The notes beneath the pieces are model-generated. The model searched no databases and had not been told where the DNA came from. It saw only the letters and a list, made by a program, of their open reading frames with translations. A stretch of DNA of 64,000 nt from Pezicula radicicola. Taxonomy: Eukaryota; Ascomycota; Leotiomycetes; Helotiales; Dermateaceae. Made by a program: the position numbers and the translations under genes. Positions 1-12,971 of this stretch are shown one piece after another. Location: positions 244,552 through 308,551 of the forward strand of contig PDUO01000019.1 of NCBI GenBank assembly GCA_003008705.1, given 5' to 3'. The stretch's first letter is position 1. Each line of letters starts with the position of its first letter.

Positions 1-3000
1 CCGTAAAGATATTTTATTGGCAATAAAAGTATAAGTATGTCCGTTACTAAGTTGAACCCGGTTATACAATACTGTATATTCGGTCTGCTAAGGCAGTAAC
101 CAGTCGGAACGACTGCCCAACCGTCACTAATCGGGTGACATGGGACCGCGGCTAGTAGAGTGAAAAGGATAGTAATAGACACGATAATAGCGAGAGCAGC
201 TATACAGACTTTGCGGAATGTTTCTGAAGGGAAGAGACGTAGGTACAGTATCAAAATAGAGATTTTGATTAATCCAAGGCACGATGGATAGAGGACTTGT
301 AGGGCGTAGAAATACTAAACGAAGTTAGCCTTCAAAATCAAACGGTAGACGAATTTTTCTTTTTTCAAGCAATAACTACCTTGAGAGATAGCCTAAGATC
401 TTGCGGTGGAAGATCCCAAGTGTGTTTTCCAGAACAAAGGGCAGTCCCTTAGTGCTAAGTTAGTTCTACTTCGTAAAGAGGAAAGTTATAAGTAGAACAA
501 AATAACTAAGTTACTGACAGAGGATCCCTAGTACACCGTCGAAGACAGAGAATATCTAAAGATAGGGAGGGAAGTGTAAGCTAATACCGAGTATATGAAG
601 AGTGTTATCTTACTATTGCTACTAGCATAAACCAGTCATCTAACCCCATGTATCTACTAAGTCGCATTCTAGACCAGAATCTCATACAGCAGACTATAAA
701 TGCGAGGCTAGTGAATGAGATTATTACTGCCATTAACATCGGTGCCCTTGATGCTTGATCCTAAGAAAATCGTATTAAACAGACATCCACAAGTCGAAAA
801 TTACATATACACTAACCACATCACTCCGGGCATGAGGACTGACTATCGACATTAATGCTTTGCTTGTGATATATGCGCAGTGAACGAAGTTCCTTGAGAG
901 GAGCTTGAGATAGGGCCGATAGGATAATAAGCTAGGATACAATTTCTCACGCTGCGAGAGTAGAATTTCGTTCGGTAAAGAAAGAGGTAGGAACTCTGTG
1001 CCTAAAAGACATTCTAGTCGGGAATCTTATTCATTATTATATAGTGCTAGATTGCCAAGCAATCAACATGATCAGATCTCTCCTATTCCGTTTGCGGCCG
1101 TGCGGCTAGTTCCAGGAACGCATCACAACTAGACGGATACTGTAAACGGAACTCGAGAAACTCAACTTAGGTATGATAAAGGAACCAATAAGATTCTCTT
1201 AATAATCGAGCTAGCCATTCTGTTTTCGAATTAGCGTACCAGCGCAGAGAGAGTTTTACTTCGTCGAGAGTTCCCGTCCCAAAATTGTGACCATGAACGG
1301 TGACAGCTTGCGTCTAGTAAATAGAATACTCTTCTAGCTAAGGTGGTAAACTAAATACTCTATTATAATACTTAAGCTGCCATATACACTTAGAAGGCGA
1401 TCACACCACCCTCTCTCGGAGTAATTAAGTTTAGTCTAATATAAAGTAAAACTCTTATAAGCTTCCTCTATATAATAGAATTGCCTAAGCTCGAGAGGAA
1501 TAGACCTAACACTCAGCGGTGCAAGTGAGAATATGCTTCGGAATATGCTATATAAAGCGGCTTTTCAAGTTACTGAGACCACCTTGTAGAGGTATTTCCA
1601 TGCGCCTCCTATCAGAATCACGGTGCATTCTTTAATTTAGCCAAACCGCCAAGCGTCTTGCTAAATGAATTATTATTGACAACCTAAACCTTAACAAACT
1701 CCTAAACGATCCTAGTAGATGCCCTATCCCTAATCTTTGCCAGCTTCTCTACACCCGACTCTAATATAATCCCCAGAAGCTAAAGCCTCTCCTAATGCGT
1801 TATAAGCAAGACATAGCCTCCCTCTAGCATATACCTAACCGCAAAGTTCTCTACCTATTGCCAAATATAGCAGTATTGCCATCCATTTCAGAAACGATAA
1901 ATCTTGCCAATATTCAGTTCATGCCACAGATGGCCCGACAGCATTATTCTGGCAGTTGGTTTCTAAGCCTCTCTTATATTTAGACTGCTTCTCCGATGTT
2001 ATACAAGCTGTTCATGCATGATTCAGTACTCACTCTCTTTTGTATATATATAGTCTCATTTTCGCACCTATAGAAATCAAGCAATTGTCCATTGACTTCC
2101 GATCCATATATTTGTCCATATATTCTCCTATTTCCAACAAGTCGAATGGCCAAATTCGCATAATAATACCCTTATTAGCAAGTAAACCTTAGTTTATTTT
2201 AGAAAGGTGTATAACCTATATAGCAACAATGGGCACAGGTAGACTTAGATAGCACTAGGTGCATACGTATATAGGCCGAATACTACAATTGATTACACTA
2301 TTATATCTACTCTAGCTAAAAGCCAGACTATATAGACTATCGGGTAATAGCTGTTCCACTCCTGAATCAGCTCCTATCTATATCTAACTAGTAGCTGCCT
2401 CAGGTAACAGACCATTACTAGTAGCATTACCTGTCCACTTTTCTAATAGTTTATGTGTTAATCGACCAGATTATCGTGGGCTGTAGAGGCGCACATACTT
2501 CGTGAATTACAGGAGAGCAGAAATCTCTACTCAACTCTAGCATTAACAGAAGCAGGAAAGATAAGTAGCCATTCCTCTAGAGAATGCTCGACTTTGATTC
2601 TTCTCGGCGTTTTCAGGTTTGTATGGTGGATTTTCCCAGGTTAGGTTTTCCCTAGAGGAAAGTTAAACGTTTTATTATAAAGGCTCATAGAAGTCATTTT
2701 GAAACATTGAAAAGTTTTGTTAGTCTACTTATTTCTACGTAGGACGATCGAAACAGCTGAAACGGGTGCTCAGCCTTGTTGCGCAAACTAGACTCGCAGG
2801 GTTACACAGATCGAGGAGTTCTCATCCAATCGTTTGTAAGCCTCGTATATACGAAAGCACAAAGTGGAATAATAAAATAATAAACTAAAAATATGATTTC
2901 TATAAGCTTTAAGGTAATTTAGTTAGTAGTTAAATCAAGCGAGTTACGTAAAACTAGCCAAGTTGCTATGGTCCTATGTAACTAAGTAAGTATTCGGACT

Positions 3001-3462
3001 CTAAGATATAATTACATAGCAGTAACTAGATCTTATAGCTCAATATGATGAGTAAAATGTAATTAGGTACTTGTTACGGAGTAAAGCTCAAGAGTCTTGC
3101 TTAGACGAGCTGGCTTAAGCGAGGGTTAAGCAGATTCGTGCTCGTGGAGTGATTAGCGGCCAAGTACAGGTAGCTTACCAGCTACTGTGGCTGACTTGAG
3201 GGCGGAAGAATAAACCTTGTTGTTAAATACTTTGCTATTAAAATTGAAGTTTCGGAATAGAGGATGCATGTAGTAATATTAGATCAAGCGTTCACTTGGT
3301 AAGTTGGCTGATAGATATGATAGACCCAGTTTAAAGGAAACAGAGAAATTTAAATAATTGAAGAAAATTTCAGTATCCATTTGGATCATATTCCCAGTAA
3401 ATAACAACGAATACCTGCTTCGGATACTAAATCCATTCCTTGGTACTAACTAGTACATATAT
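1..3462. other. AT-rich region without a recognisable gene
   Basis: No open frame of useful length occurs on either strand. The sequence is rich in TA steps and stop codons, which is the look of repeat DNA decayed by RIP. I could not identify a particular transposon family, nor find long terminal repeats by eye. Short coding-like patches exist in both orientations but stop every few tens of codons. This is probably an old repeat island. Confidence 0.5.
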
Positions 3463-4005
3463 CTAAAGCTCTTTTTGAATATCCCCTATTTGACTACACC
3501 CAAAAAAATAGTCACCAAGTATCTTCTCTCTCATTGCAATACACTTACGGTTCTCAACATTACAGCCCATCGGTCGCAGTTTATCAATAGCGCGTTTGGC
3601 TTCTCTTGCAGCTCCTATCGCTGACAGTGCTTTCCTGGGCCACACCAATGGGTGGAAGTATGGGTCCATTGCTATACAAACCAAGAGAATCGTACACAGC
3701 CTCATGAAACGACGAATCGAAGGCCAATTGTCCAAAAAACACGATATCCCAGAGATTCGAATAGAATTGTTCCAATGCAATTCAGTCCTTGTTCTCTTCA
3801 ATTATAGCCCTGATTCTCAGCGTAATTGTTTCCCAGTCTCCTCGGTCACCAGCATTTGTCCCGTTTCCCATACGAGCATCGGCGAAATAAGCAATGCGAT
3901 TGAAGTACCAACCACCCTCCCCCCAAAAAAAGAGAAGCCACTCAATGTGGAATTACTATACTCTATAAATATAAATAGTTCTCGAATTGTAATCAATAGC
4001 GCCAT
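3463..4005 (-). pseudogene. Decayed or unresolved coding remnant, membrane-like N-terminus
   Basis: I do not recognise this family. Reading leftward from the ATG at 4005 there is a 62-codon frame with hydrophobic stretches (around 'RELFIFIEY' and 'SIALLISPML') ending in TGA. After a second stop the same frame stays open to 3463. A second minus-strand frame at 3584-3775 looks equally protein-like ('LWDIVFFGQLAF', 'FHEAVYD'), while the C-terminal 'IDKLRPMGCN...MREKILGDYFFG' part lies in the first frame again. Protein-like text jumping between frames suggests frameshifts, or small introns I could not place. It sits at the edge of an AT-rich desert, which fits decay. The plus-strand ORF 3596-4030 over the same bases is taken as a shadow. 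Confidence is low. Confidence 0.3.
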
Positions 4006-5368
4006 AATTAAACTCTCGAAATGGCGTTAACAACAGGTTGTATTGAGTGTTCTAAAAGCTGCGAAAGCGGCCGGCTGTGATGAGATTGGCTCTAGAAGCT
4101 GAGCACGTTGCAACGCTAGAAGAAGTTTGTCTTCATTTAAGAATGTGAAGAAATTGGATATGGAAGTGCCATAATGCTAGATGGTTCTATCTTGGTCTTA
4201 GACTGATAGAATTACTTGCTAGTAAAGTTAAGAAAAGGCTAAATACTATACTATATTACCAAGCACCTATAAAGTAAGAGGAACTTATAAACACCCACCT
4301 ATAAGTATAACTAATTATGTAGACCTGTAGCACGTATATCACATTTAGAAATTCCAGGAAACAAGACGTGGCGAGACAGGATGGCTTTAAATTTGAATTT
4401 GCCTTGACTTGACTTCAACCTCCTCGATTCAACACTTAAACTCCTACCACTAGCACCACTAACATGGCCAAATATCCAACAACAACCACCACCAACACAA
4501 CTAATACTCGACGCGAAGTTATAAGAAAGAAAGAAAAAACTCAAAGTAAACAAAGCTGAGGCATCTCTCTCCACCTCGATAAACTCAAGCCGACCAATAA
4601 TAAAGCGGCGAGGATATAACAAAGTGAGAAAAGAAAACCACATTCATACACACACACACACAAAGCCGGAACCCAACTCCTCTCCTCCCCACTAACCCCT
4701 TTTGTGGAACAGTAATTCTCCAGAACTTGAAGTCGAAATGCGAAATCAACAAGTAAGCATCAAGCTCACCTGAAGGATCTGAAAACCCACAACCACATCG
4801 TCCTCGCCTGAACTTCTCATCCTTCCTTCCAACAACCATCACACAATACAACAAACAGAAACAAGAAACAAGAAGAATAAACGCAATCGCCTAGGAGCGA
4901 TAGAACATTGGTGGAAAAAGTGGTTTGGTATAAATATAAACGGGGTATAAAATTGAATCGAAAAATAATTCTGGAAGTAGCGCCAGAAGGTAGGTATTGG
5001 TATCGTCATCAACCATTCGAAGTAATGCTAAGCAATGCAATGCCGGTCGTCGCAATTCAATTCAATTCGTCGTCAAGCCGTAAATATTGATTTTTTTTAA
5101 TGAAGAAGTTTTTTTGGGTGGTTTATCTCGAGGGTGTCGGTTCGAGATAGGAGGATTTTTGAAATTTGTGGATTTAGAGGTTGTTGTGCGGTGTGCTGTG
5201 GTGTGAGAGAGGGAAGGAGGACTATCGCATTGCAATTGTCTGGTTCGGTCGCCTATCGTGTCGTCGTTTGCCGGTAGCGCGACACATCGATCGGTATATA
5301 GGGATCACTGATCGCTGTTTATATGACGTCCCTCCGTTTCCAATCACAATAACCACGCACAAACCTTC
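4006..5368. other. Intergenic, no gene seen; (AC)n microsatellite near 4647-4662
   Basis: Minus-strand open frames at 4311-4643 and 4585-4854 overlap each other and have low-complexity composition, with no domain or clean start context. A short CA dinucleotide run lies around 4647-4662. Nothing else is supported. Confidence 0.5.
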
Positions 5369-5725
5369 CTACAACAATACAGCTCCTAAACCACCAGCAG
5401 CCACAACCGCCATACCCCACATCTCCACCTTCAACCCAGACGCAGCGCCCATGAAGTTAGATGAACTAGTACTGCTAGCCTTCGCGGTTCCCGTCGCAGT
5501 ACCTGTAACTAGGGCAGCCGTACCGGTTAGAGTTCCGGTATAAGAAGTAGAACTTGCGTTGTGGCTGCTGAAAGTGCTGGTTACGGATGCGACGACCTCG
5601 GAGATGGTGATTGTTCTTGTCATTGTTGCAGTTGAGGTGAAGGTTGTAGTTTGCGAGGACTCTTGCGAGGTTTGCGCTGAGGCGAGGAGAGCGAGGGGTA
5701 AAAGGAGTAGAGTTGGTAATTTCAT
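5369..5725 (-). CDS. Small secreted GPI-anchored-type Ser/Thr-rich protein
   Basis: A 118-residue single-exon ORF. Residues 1-18 form a signal peptide (MKLPTLLLLPLALLASAQ, cleavage near A-Q). Residues about 19-90 are a Ser/Thr-rich, low-complexity linker expected to be O-glycosylated. The C-terminus has small residues ('SSSNFMGAASG') followed by a hydrophobic tail ending 'VVAAGGLGAVLL', the layout of a GPI-attachment signal. Proteins of this shape sit in the fungal plasma membrane or wall; no enzyme motif is present and no specific function can be given. The start is the only ATG that opens the signal peptide. No neighbouring gene is close enough to suggest a partner. The call as a real gene is fairly safe because of the complete secretion and GPI architecture. 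Confidence 0.75.
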   Translation of the reverse strand: MKLPTLLLLPLALLASAQTSQESSQTTTFTSTATMTRTITISEVVASVTSTFSSHNASSTSYTGTLTGTAALVTGTATGTAKASSTSSSNFMGAASGLKVEMWGMAVVAAGGLGAVLL

Positions 5726-8098
5726 TTTGAGGTCGTTGTAGTTGATAGGTAAATCAAAATGGTGTCGTTTAGGGATGCGACGGTTCGTCTGATATTGAGG
5801 TTTTCGTTTTGCGACGATTGATGGGATGATCGACGAGATGGATATCGATATACGATCGGATGAATGAATAGACGAATGTATATGAGATCACAGCTGAACT
5901 AAGTCCTTTGTTGCGTGTTTGTTTCCTAGAGATTTGAATCAAGCCGAGACTGTGCGATGGTACGTTTCGAAGCGCTCTGTTGCTTGCTTTGACTTTTGAC
6001 TCGCCTAGAAGTTGACTTTTTGCGACAAAGTTCTTGTGTGGCTGTTTTGGAATGAGTGTGTATGAATACAACTGCTCTGGGCGCGTATTGGTCAGATTGA
6101 GATAATAGTAATCTTTCAAAGACTGTAAATAGTGACTTTGCCAACGAAGTCTGTGGGGTTCCGTTTGGATGATGATTGTGAGGTGGGTGAAGGGAGGAAG
6201 AAGAGAGAGAGAGGTAAGATGAAGTAATGGGGGGGCACAGAGGAGATTTGTTTGCACCTTGGCGACGAGAAACGATAGTTGATGGTGGACTGTCTGACCG
6301 ACACTAGGGCAACGACAGCTACTTACAGTGCACAACTCGCAGAATGGCCCGAGCCCAGCAATTTGGAAGCGGTGCCAAGTTCCCAAGTCTAGAAAAGGTG
6401 TTGGCTCGCTCGACTTCTCTTGCTACAAGCTGCACTTACAGCGTAGTTGCTGGCCTGCAGCGACTTTCCACAGGGCGCTCTTCAGTGGACATTAGCCTGG
6501 AAGCACTAACAAGGCATTGTACCTCTCGTGCTTCCTGAATCGCAACCCTTGAAGTCGCAATTTTAAAATCCGCAGGCTAGAAGAGCCTTACGACAGGGGA
6601 TTGCATGGTCTTCACAGGGTTTAATTTGAGACGTGAGCAGTTTGATAGGCGTTCCTGAATTAGCGTTGCCTTAGCGAGATCGATTTTCATCATCGTTGAA
6701 TTCTTGGCGGCGTGGAACATTGGCGAAGAGAGAAAAGGTTGAGACTAGAGTCACTAGACCACGGATGAGGAGAGTGAGCACGGGGTAAATTTCCTATCGA
6801 TGCAGGGAGATAAGTTGCCGGTCGGTCCTCGGTGACTCGGTGGCATGAAATGAGGGTATGAAGAGATGAGTACAGCTTGCGCCTGAAGTTGTAATTAACC
6901 TTGAGAGCCCTTTGTGGTACAGCAGAGTACGCGGCTGAAAGCTGTGTCGTGAAGACAAGAATAGGTGAGGATATATTTGGAGAGACACATGGAGGATAGA
7001 GAGGAGAGTGGAGTTGGTTCCTGCAGTGTGCCCTCGCTCGAACCACCACGAGCCACGGCCCGCAATCATGGGCTACCATTTCTGGCGGCTGCTTATTAAA
7101 CACAGCCCTATGATTTCCCGCGACGTTCTCACTTCGAGACGAACCGATACAAAGGAAGTCTCTTTTTTTATTTTACACAGCCCAACATCGCTTTAAGCAT
7201 TCGATTTGGTTTTGAAGTCCAGTCCTCCTAGTCTTCGCATTCCAAGTTCATTTCTGCCGCAGAGAGAAGAGAATTGGATCTTCTCGTGGATTGATGCCAC
7301 GACGCAACGCACGCACGATGTCGTGTCACAGATGGGGCCCCGACAGTGCCAACACCCCATCTCCGCAGAAGTCTGCTCCGTTGCTGGCAACTCGGCTCTG
7401 AATTGCTTATTGTCGGGAGGTCAGAGGCAACCCTTGAGAGGAGCGGGTTTGAGCAGGTTGAAAGCTCATCACTGCTTTTGTTGTGGCGTCCCTTCAATTC
7501 AAGCCCCCAAAATCGTAGCACAATACAGTACAAAAGCCTCCACGGAAATCCACGAATCAAATCGACGAGCTTTAAGTGCATGCATCGACTTGACGCGAAA
7601 TTTTCCAATTTCGCTCTTGTCGCGCCTCCTTCTTCCTTGAAGTTCCTTTGCCGCAACACGTTTGATGGTCTTCGAAGCGACGGCCCTGAAGCAACAATAG
7701 TTTGAGCGGCGCAAGCGTGCCGCGCGAATTATTTGACAGTTCATCGCAAACTTGCAAAGAAGCTCGTGGAGCCGTGGGGTGAGGGATGACGAAAGCTTGG
7801 CCTGACGTTGTGTTTGATGTTCATTTGGTTCTGTAAAAGGAGGCTGGGAAAGTTCAGATCACGTGGAAAGCACATGGTGTCCCTTTACATTTCTACCTTT
7901 ACGTTTCTATCCTCTCTATTATCGTATGTGCCAAGGCTATCACTGACGTTAAATTCATCTTGCTAGGGGAAATTTTGACTGGAGATCTTTAGATGCGTAC
8001 GGCATTACCAGAGCAAAGCCCTTGGTATATTGAGGAAGGACACCGAATAATACATACGTAGACAGAATGAACTTTGGCAGGTGGCTTCATTCTATGAA
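5726..8098. other. Intergenic, many overlapping short ORFs, no supported gene
   Basis: Several 60-205 codon frames overlap on both strands (for example 5769-6386 minus, 6690-7103 minus, 7206-7640 plus, 7228-7659 minus). None shows a domain, signal peptide or consistent splice pattern, and they mutually shadow one another. The part next to 5725 must contain the promoter of the small GPI-type protein. I see nothing else. Confidence 0.5.
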
Positions 8099-10185
8099 TT
8101 AGCCCTTGGCCTCAGGCGTCAAAGTCAAAAGACCTATATCCTCGCCTGTAGCTTCCGACCTTGAGGTCGTTGGTCGATAGCTACCCGCCGTAGAAGCCTG
8201 CGAATCAATGGAACTCTCGCGTCTCTCTGTTGAACGTCTTCCACTATCGCGCCTCAAAGTATAATGCCGCGGACGGGCCGTTAGAAGAGGTGTGGATGAA
8301 TCGCCGCTCGTCGAGGGCGTCGGACTTGAGGATGTTCTCTGATGCGGTACATGAGGCGGCGTATACATGTTCTTGACGGCCTCAGTAAAGCGATGTCGAA
8401 TCAGTTTCTGGTACCACCAACCGAAATAGCAGTTCACAGCCATAAACACCGTCGCAATACTGCCACTCCAGACCCAAAAGCCACTTGAATCCCTCGATTC
8501 CTGTGTATCCGCAGCAACGTTGATACTTGGGTTGATTCTATAGAGATCGTACCAGTTTGCTGCTCCCGCATAGCAGATGCAATTTCTATACACCCCTGTG
8601 ATCTGCATTGTTGTTCCCCCAATTGCAGCAACAAGTGAGCCGAACCAGAAGAGCAACGAGATTGCCAGGAATCCACGGCCGGTCAAGAGTCTTTTCAAAC
8701 GAGTGTCGCTTTTTCCATCATCCATTGCATTGCGGGCTGTTGCTATCAGTGTGGCAACGACTTGGGAAATGGCATAGACGAGAAAACTTAGCGACCGGCA
8801 GCCCAGACCTCGTGGTGGTGTGAAGTAGGCAACGACACCACCAGCTGCCGGCGGGAGAGCGATCGAAGACAGTGCTGGAATTAGGATCCTGAAAATCCAG
8901 CCCCAGGTGCTGATGTTCAGCTTCTCTTTGAATTCTTCATTTTTCCAGGCTTGCGACTGCTTAATCCACTTCATCTTGTTAATCCCTCGACTCCAGAGAG
9001 ACACGGGCTGGAATTCGGTATCGTAAGCATCGCTCCATCCTAGGATCTTGTGAGAGAATCTTTCCCATGCCGACTCATCAATAGGTTTGTCCAGATGCGG
9101 ATCATTGATGAAGGTCGAGCTATTTCGAAGTCGAGCGGGTGGTGGCATTGCTTTGTGGTCAGCTCCTACTATCCCTGCTGATGTACTCGGATTGTTGCTT
9201 GCGAGAAGACAGCCACTAATCATGGCGACATGTACGATTATCATCCATTCCATGCCAAATCCAAGTGAGATGGCGGCATCTTCGGAACTTGGGTCGCTGC
9301 GCAGATCAAGAATTGTGTAAACAAAGGCACCAAGGAAGAAAAGGACCTATGCAAGTTTGTAGTTAGCTCCAAGGAAGAATTCTTGGAATCTTTACGTACT
9401 GGAGATCCCACGGCTGATCCAAAGCTTGATTGTGCACCTAGGAGGTTCAGCAAGCGAGATCTGCTCTTTTCCCGGCCAGTGTCAACATCGCCCATGGGCG
9501 CGACAGTAAGACTCTTGAGAATAGTAGTCTGAGGGTCGCCTTTCTCGAGTTGAAGGTTGCCGGCCGTAATAGTGACGAGTAGCTCCCTCTTCAGATCCAG
9601 CGTATCCTCATCATTGCCCAATCCCTCGACATATTTAACAATCCGGTAATCCAAGTGTGCCTCATACAGCCCTCCAACCAGCATATTCCCAGCTCCGATG
9701 ACAATAACGGAAATCCAAATGATGGTATCGATAAAAACAGGGATTATGATAATCATGAAGCAAAGGAAAGAAATTCCGAGTTGAACTGAGTTGTTCACCC
9801 ATTTGTACCGGTCTTGTGTTGTCAACTTCACCGGCCAATCGAATAGGTAGTCAAACTCGATCTTTTTCCTTCGTGGTATTGTCATACTAAAGATGACTGA
9901 AGGCAGTATGAACTGGACGAGTGGAGCAGCCCACTGACTCGGTTCGTTGGCTTTGGAGAGTCCGATTCCTTTGCAGTTGGAGGCGCACCAAGTGTAGCTG
10001 ATGTATAGAGGTTCCGCTGCAGTTTTGTTGGGATCATAACTCTGGGCGCATATCTGATTCTGAGGTGGATCAAGAAAGACCCCACGGTCTTTCGCCAGTT
10101 TGCAGCACGTATCGCCGTTGTAGGCCGAGACTAGGTGCAAGCAGATGGCCAGAAGCACAGAGAGAATGTGCTGGAGGTTTGCCAT
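8099..10185 (-). CDS. Polytopic membrane protein, two exons, unknown function
   Basis: Exons 9400-10185 and 8099-9346 join in frame (GTACGT donor, ATAG acceptor, 53-bp intron) to give about 677 residues. The ATG at 10185 opens a signal peptide ('MANLQHILSVLLAICLHLVSA'), followed by a Cys-containing extracellular segment and several hydrophobic helices ('LVQFILPSVIFSM', 'GISFLCFMIIIIPVFIDTIIWISVIVIGAG', 'VLFFLGAFVYTILDL', 'WMIIVHVAMISGCLLA'). A second helix cluster lies in exon 2, then a Ser/Arg-rich cytoplasmic tail. About 8-9 membrane segments are likely. The layout resembles uncharacterised multi-pass proteins common in filamentous ascomycetes; I recognise no transporter or receptor signature. 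The intron removes the stop that would split the two long ORFs, so I treat them as one gene with good confidence. Confidence 0.8.
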
Positions 10186-11729
10186 ACTGAAGCTGAGATT
10201 TGTTAGCGACTCTACTGAGGCCCAATATTCTGACTTGCGAAGCAAGTGTGTGTGTCGCACTTGTGAGCGGTGACACGAGGCTATACCACGATCTACAGCC
10301 TTACATCGAAGCACGCGTCCATAGACGACATATTCCAGTATCTGAGTCGCACGCTCTGTATAAAAAAGTTGTTGCCACCAAACAGGACAACGGACAGGTT
10401 ATTTGTTGTATCTGAGACAAAAGTATCACATGCTCCGGATACCAGGTTATTGTGAAGGGTGTTGGTGTTGCACGGCGAAGTTGATCTGAGGGAAATGATA
10501 TGGATAATGGGGAGGTGACCTTCTGCCTAATTTAGACTAGTGCCCGCTATCATTCCAGCTTTTTTCCACCTTCCACCTTACTTTTTCCTTCTTCTCTTGT
10601 GCCCAACACCATCACTTCCACAGCGTAAAGCATCGCTGCTACACACCTTCGATTCGAATGCACCATCTCCATCTGAAGAGCAATAGAGCTGAAGCTCACA
10701 GCGAGTCAGGGACGACGATCCAGTTCTTGTCCAGACAACCGCTGCAAGACAAAGATATGGCGGCCTGCAGGATAGAGGCGCGAAGTCTGGCCCATTCAAA
10801 TACGAGGAATTCGACCCGATTCCTCAAATACACCCATCTCAGTTCCATATAACACCTTATCTGTTTGTTTACTTAGTGGGCGCAACCGTTGCATAGGTCG
10901 TTGCTCATGAAAAGAAACAATGGTGCACTACTCATACACCTTCAAGCATTAGTTAGGTAGGTATATTTTTGTTGTTGCTGAGCATACCTATCTGACATCA
11001 ACGAGTTTCTGCAAAGAATTGCTTCTAGCCTGACCTCTAAGCCCCACATTCAAACCTGAAAGGGCGCTTCAGCCAGCCACCAAATATTTAACGAGACTCG
11101 TGGCACAAAAGAGATAAGCAAGGTCCCTCTTCATTGGCTGGTCCAAGATATTTCACAAAGCCACAAAGTGATAGGTTTATTGTCGAGACGAAGAGAAGTT
11201 TCTGAGTCTGTGACTCGGTTAAAGAGAATCTTCTGTTGAGGATATAAGCTTCGTACTCACCAATAAACTCTTCATTATTCATCAGAATGATCTCTTCCTA
11301 CCAAAGCCCACGCGCAGCAGCATCCTGTGACCAAATTTCCGACCAACAAAGAAGACGAAGAATTCATGAAGAGCATTAGACGGGGTTTCTTGAACAAGGA
11401 TAAGGTCGTTGCACCGGGAATACACTGCCTGGGCACTGGACTCTACAAGGACCATTATTCTCTAGGGAAGGGAGACGATCGCGTTCAACTTGGCAATAAC
11501 ACGTCGCTCGGCAAGAGTCACTTAAATGAAAACGACTCTGCGATTTGTGACAAGGACTATGCAGAAATTTTGGAGCTAGTCTATACATTGGATCTTGTGG
11601 ATTGTGATTGTTGGATGCAGTCGACACCAAGGAATTTGTTAATTGATGAATCACCTAATTCATGAATTCAGACATACTCGCTTGACTCAAGTAAGTCGCT
11701 TGGCTTGAAGCTTTAGGAACTACAAATAA
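10186..11729. other. Intergenic, no gene seen
   Basis: This is the upstream region of the membrane-protein gene. Frames at 10578-10799 minus, 11088-11282 minus and 11327-11665 plus are short and overlap opposite-strand frames. No motif is recognisable. The right boundary is the inverted repeat of the mariner element. Confidence 0.45.
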
Positions 11730-12971
11730 CGAGCCTACCGACAAAAGTCTGTGCAATTAGGCCTCATTTTTACCGAGAACACCACAATAATGGCCACAAC
11801 TCCACCCCTTCAAACTCACCAACTAGGAGATGAAATTCCTACAAAAGATAAGGAGGCTATACACCAATTATATGGCTTTGCAAAGATACCAAAATCAAGG
11901 ATAATGGCCCGCTATAACCTTGGTAATTCGACGATTAATCAGATCCTTGATTACAACGTTCCCGAGTGAGCTCGACTAATAAGAATAGGTTGACTACAGA
12001 AACTAAACAATTAATAAATCTACTAAATCATCGAATTTTATAGTTAGGGCTAGGAAAATCGAATCCTTGACTATATACAACTTTATAATAAACTCGATTT
12101 AAGCTGTAGCCTAAAGACTCTTAAACACCGGCTTAAATAATATAGTTACTTTTGATGTATCGTATACTAGAAACCCTACCTTATACAGACTTAAGCAACG
12201 AAACGACTACTCTAGGGCCTTAAATATATATTCTAGAGGAAAGAGAAGGAGTAGAGGAAGGTTCTATAGTTAGATAAAGTTATATTTCAAGTTGGTGGTT
12301 ATATAGTAAAGTAAAGGGTTACAAGAGATAAAATAGAGTAATTTTACGACAACTATATATAATACCAATTTCATCGAGGCTATACAATACTAGTAAACGC
12401 TTAGGGAGCTATTAGATATAGCTATAAGAGTAAATTACTCTTCCTTAATAGATCTAGTAAGAAGGGAGCCTTTATACAAGTCGATTACGAGGTATAAGTA
12501 CTATTACTGTATATAGTCTCTATTATCAACGAATTTATAATATATATATATACCCTTAGGATAGAGCCTTTATTTATAGAGGATAGGAACTCTATATATA
12601 GCTATAAGTTAACAAATAATTACTATATATAATTCTGTACAAAGAATAGTATTATATTAATACCTTACCCTTCTATAAGCCTAGATATAAATCCTATAGA
12701 AAAGTACTAGCGTTATATTAAGCAGGCTCTATATAGGCGAAGAAGACAATCTACTACAGAAGCTGAAATGAGGTAGGCTGTAACAGAGGAATAGGATAGA
12801 ATTCTACAGGAATGGATTAATAGCCTAATTAATAAGCAAGAGTATTGGATTCATGTATTAGTAGAGTGTTCTGGCTGGTCTACACCTAATTAAAAATAGA
12901 GAGGTCTTTTAATATAGTACTTTTTCGGTAAAAATAAGGCCTAATTACACAGACTTTTGTCGGTAGGCTCG
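11730..12971 (+). mobile_element. RIP-degraded Tc1/mariner-like DNA transposon with ~45-bp TIRs
   Basis: The left end (11730, starting CGAGCCTACCGACAAAAG) and the right end (reverse complement from 12971, same start) match over about 45 bp with only a few transitions, so both inverted repeats are intact. The flanking bases are TAA on both sides (11727-11729 and 12972-12974), consistent with a TA target-site duplication or a 3-bp TAA duplication. Length is 1,242 bp, normal for a mariner-size element. Inside lies one decayed transposase frame in plus orientation. The element is flanked by AT-rich DNA. It is non-autonomous now. Confidence 0.88.
11790..12893 (+). pseudogene. Broken Tc1/mariner-type (DDE) transposase
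   Basis: The frame opens with an ATG at 11790 and about 59 clean codons carrying a helix-turn-helix-like segment ('YGFAKIPKSRIMARYNLGN'). It then breaks repeatedly. The C-terminal third is still readable: 'DINPIEKY', then a stop where Trp is expected, then 'RYIKQALYRRRRQSTTEAEM', ending 'GWSTPN' and TAA at 12891-12893. 'NPIE' carries the last acidic catalytic residue of DDE_3-type transposases. Several stops fall where Trp, Arg or Gln is expected (TGG to TAG, CGA to TGA, CAG to TAG), the signature of C-to-T mutation as in RIP. The product cannot be made. Confidence 0.8.

Noticed and set aside
3596..4030. 144-codon plus-strand ORF
   Set aside because: It lies opposite more protein-like minus-strand text and has no motif or start context.
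5769..7757. Cluster of overlapping ORFs up to 205 codons on both strands
   Set aside because: They shadow each other, show no domains and have no consistent splice structure.
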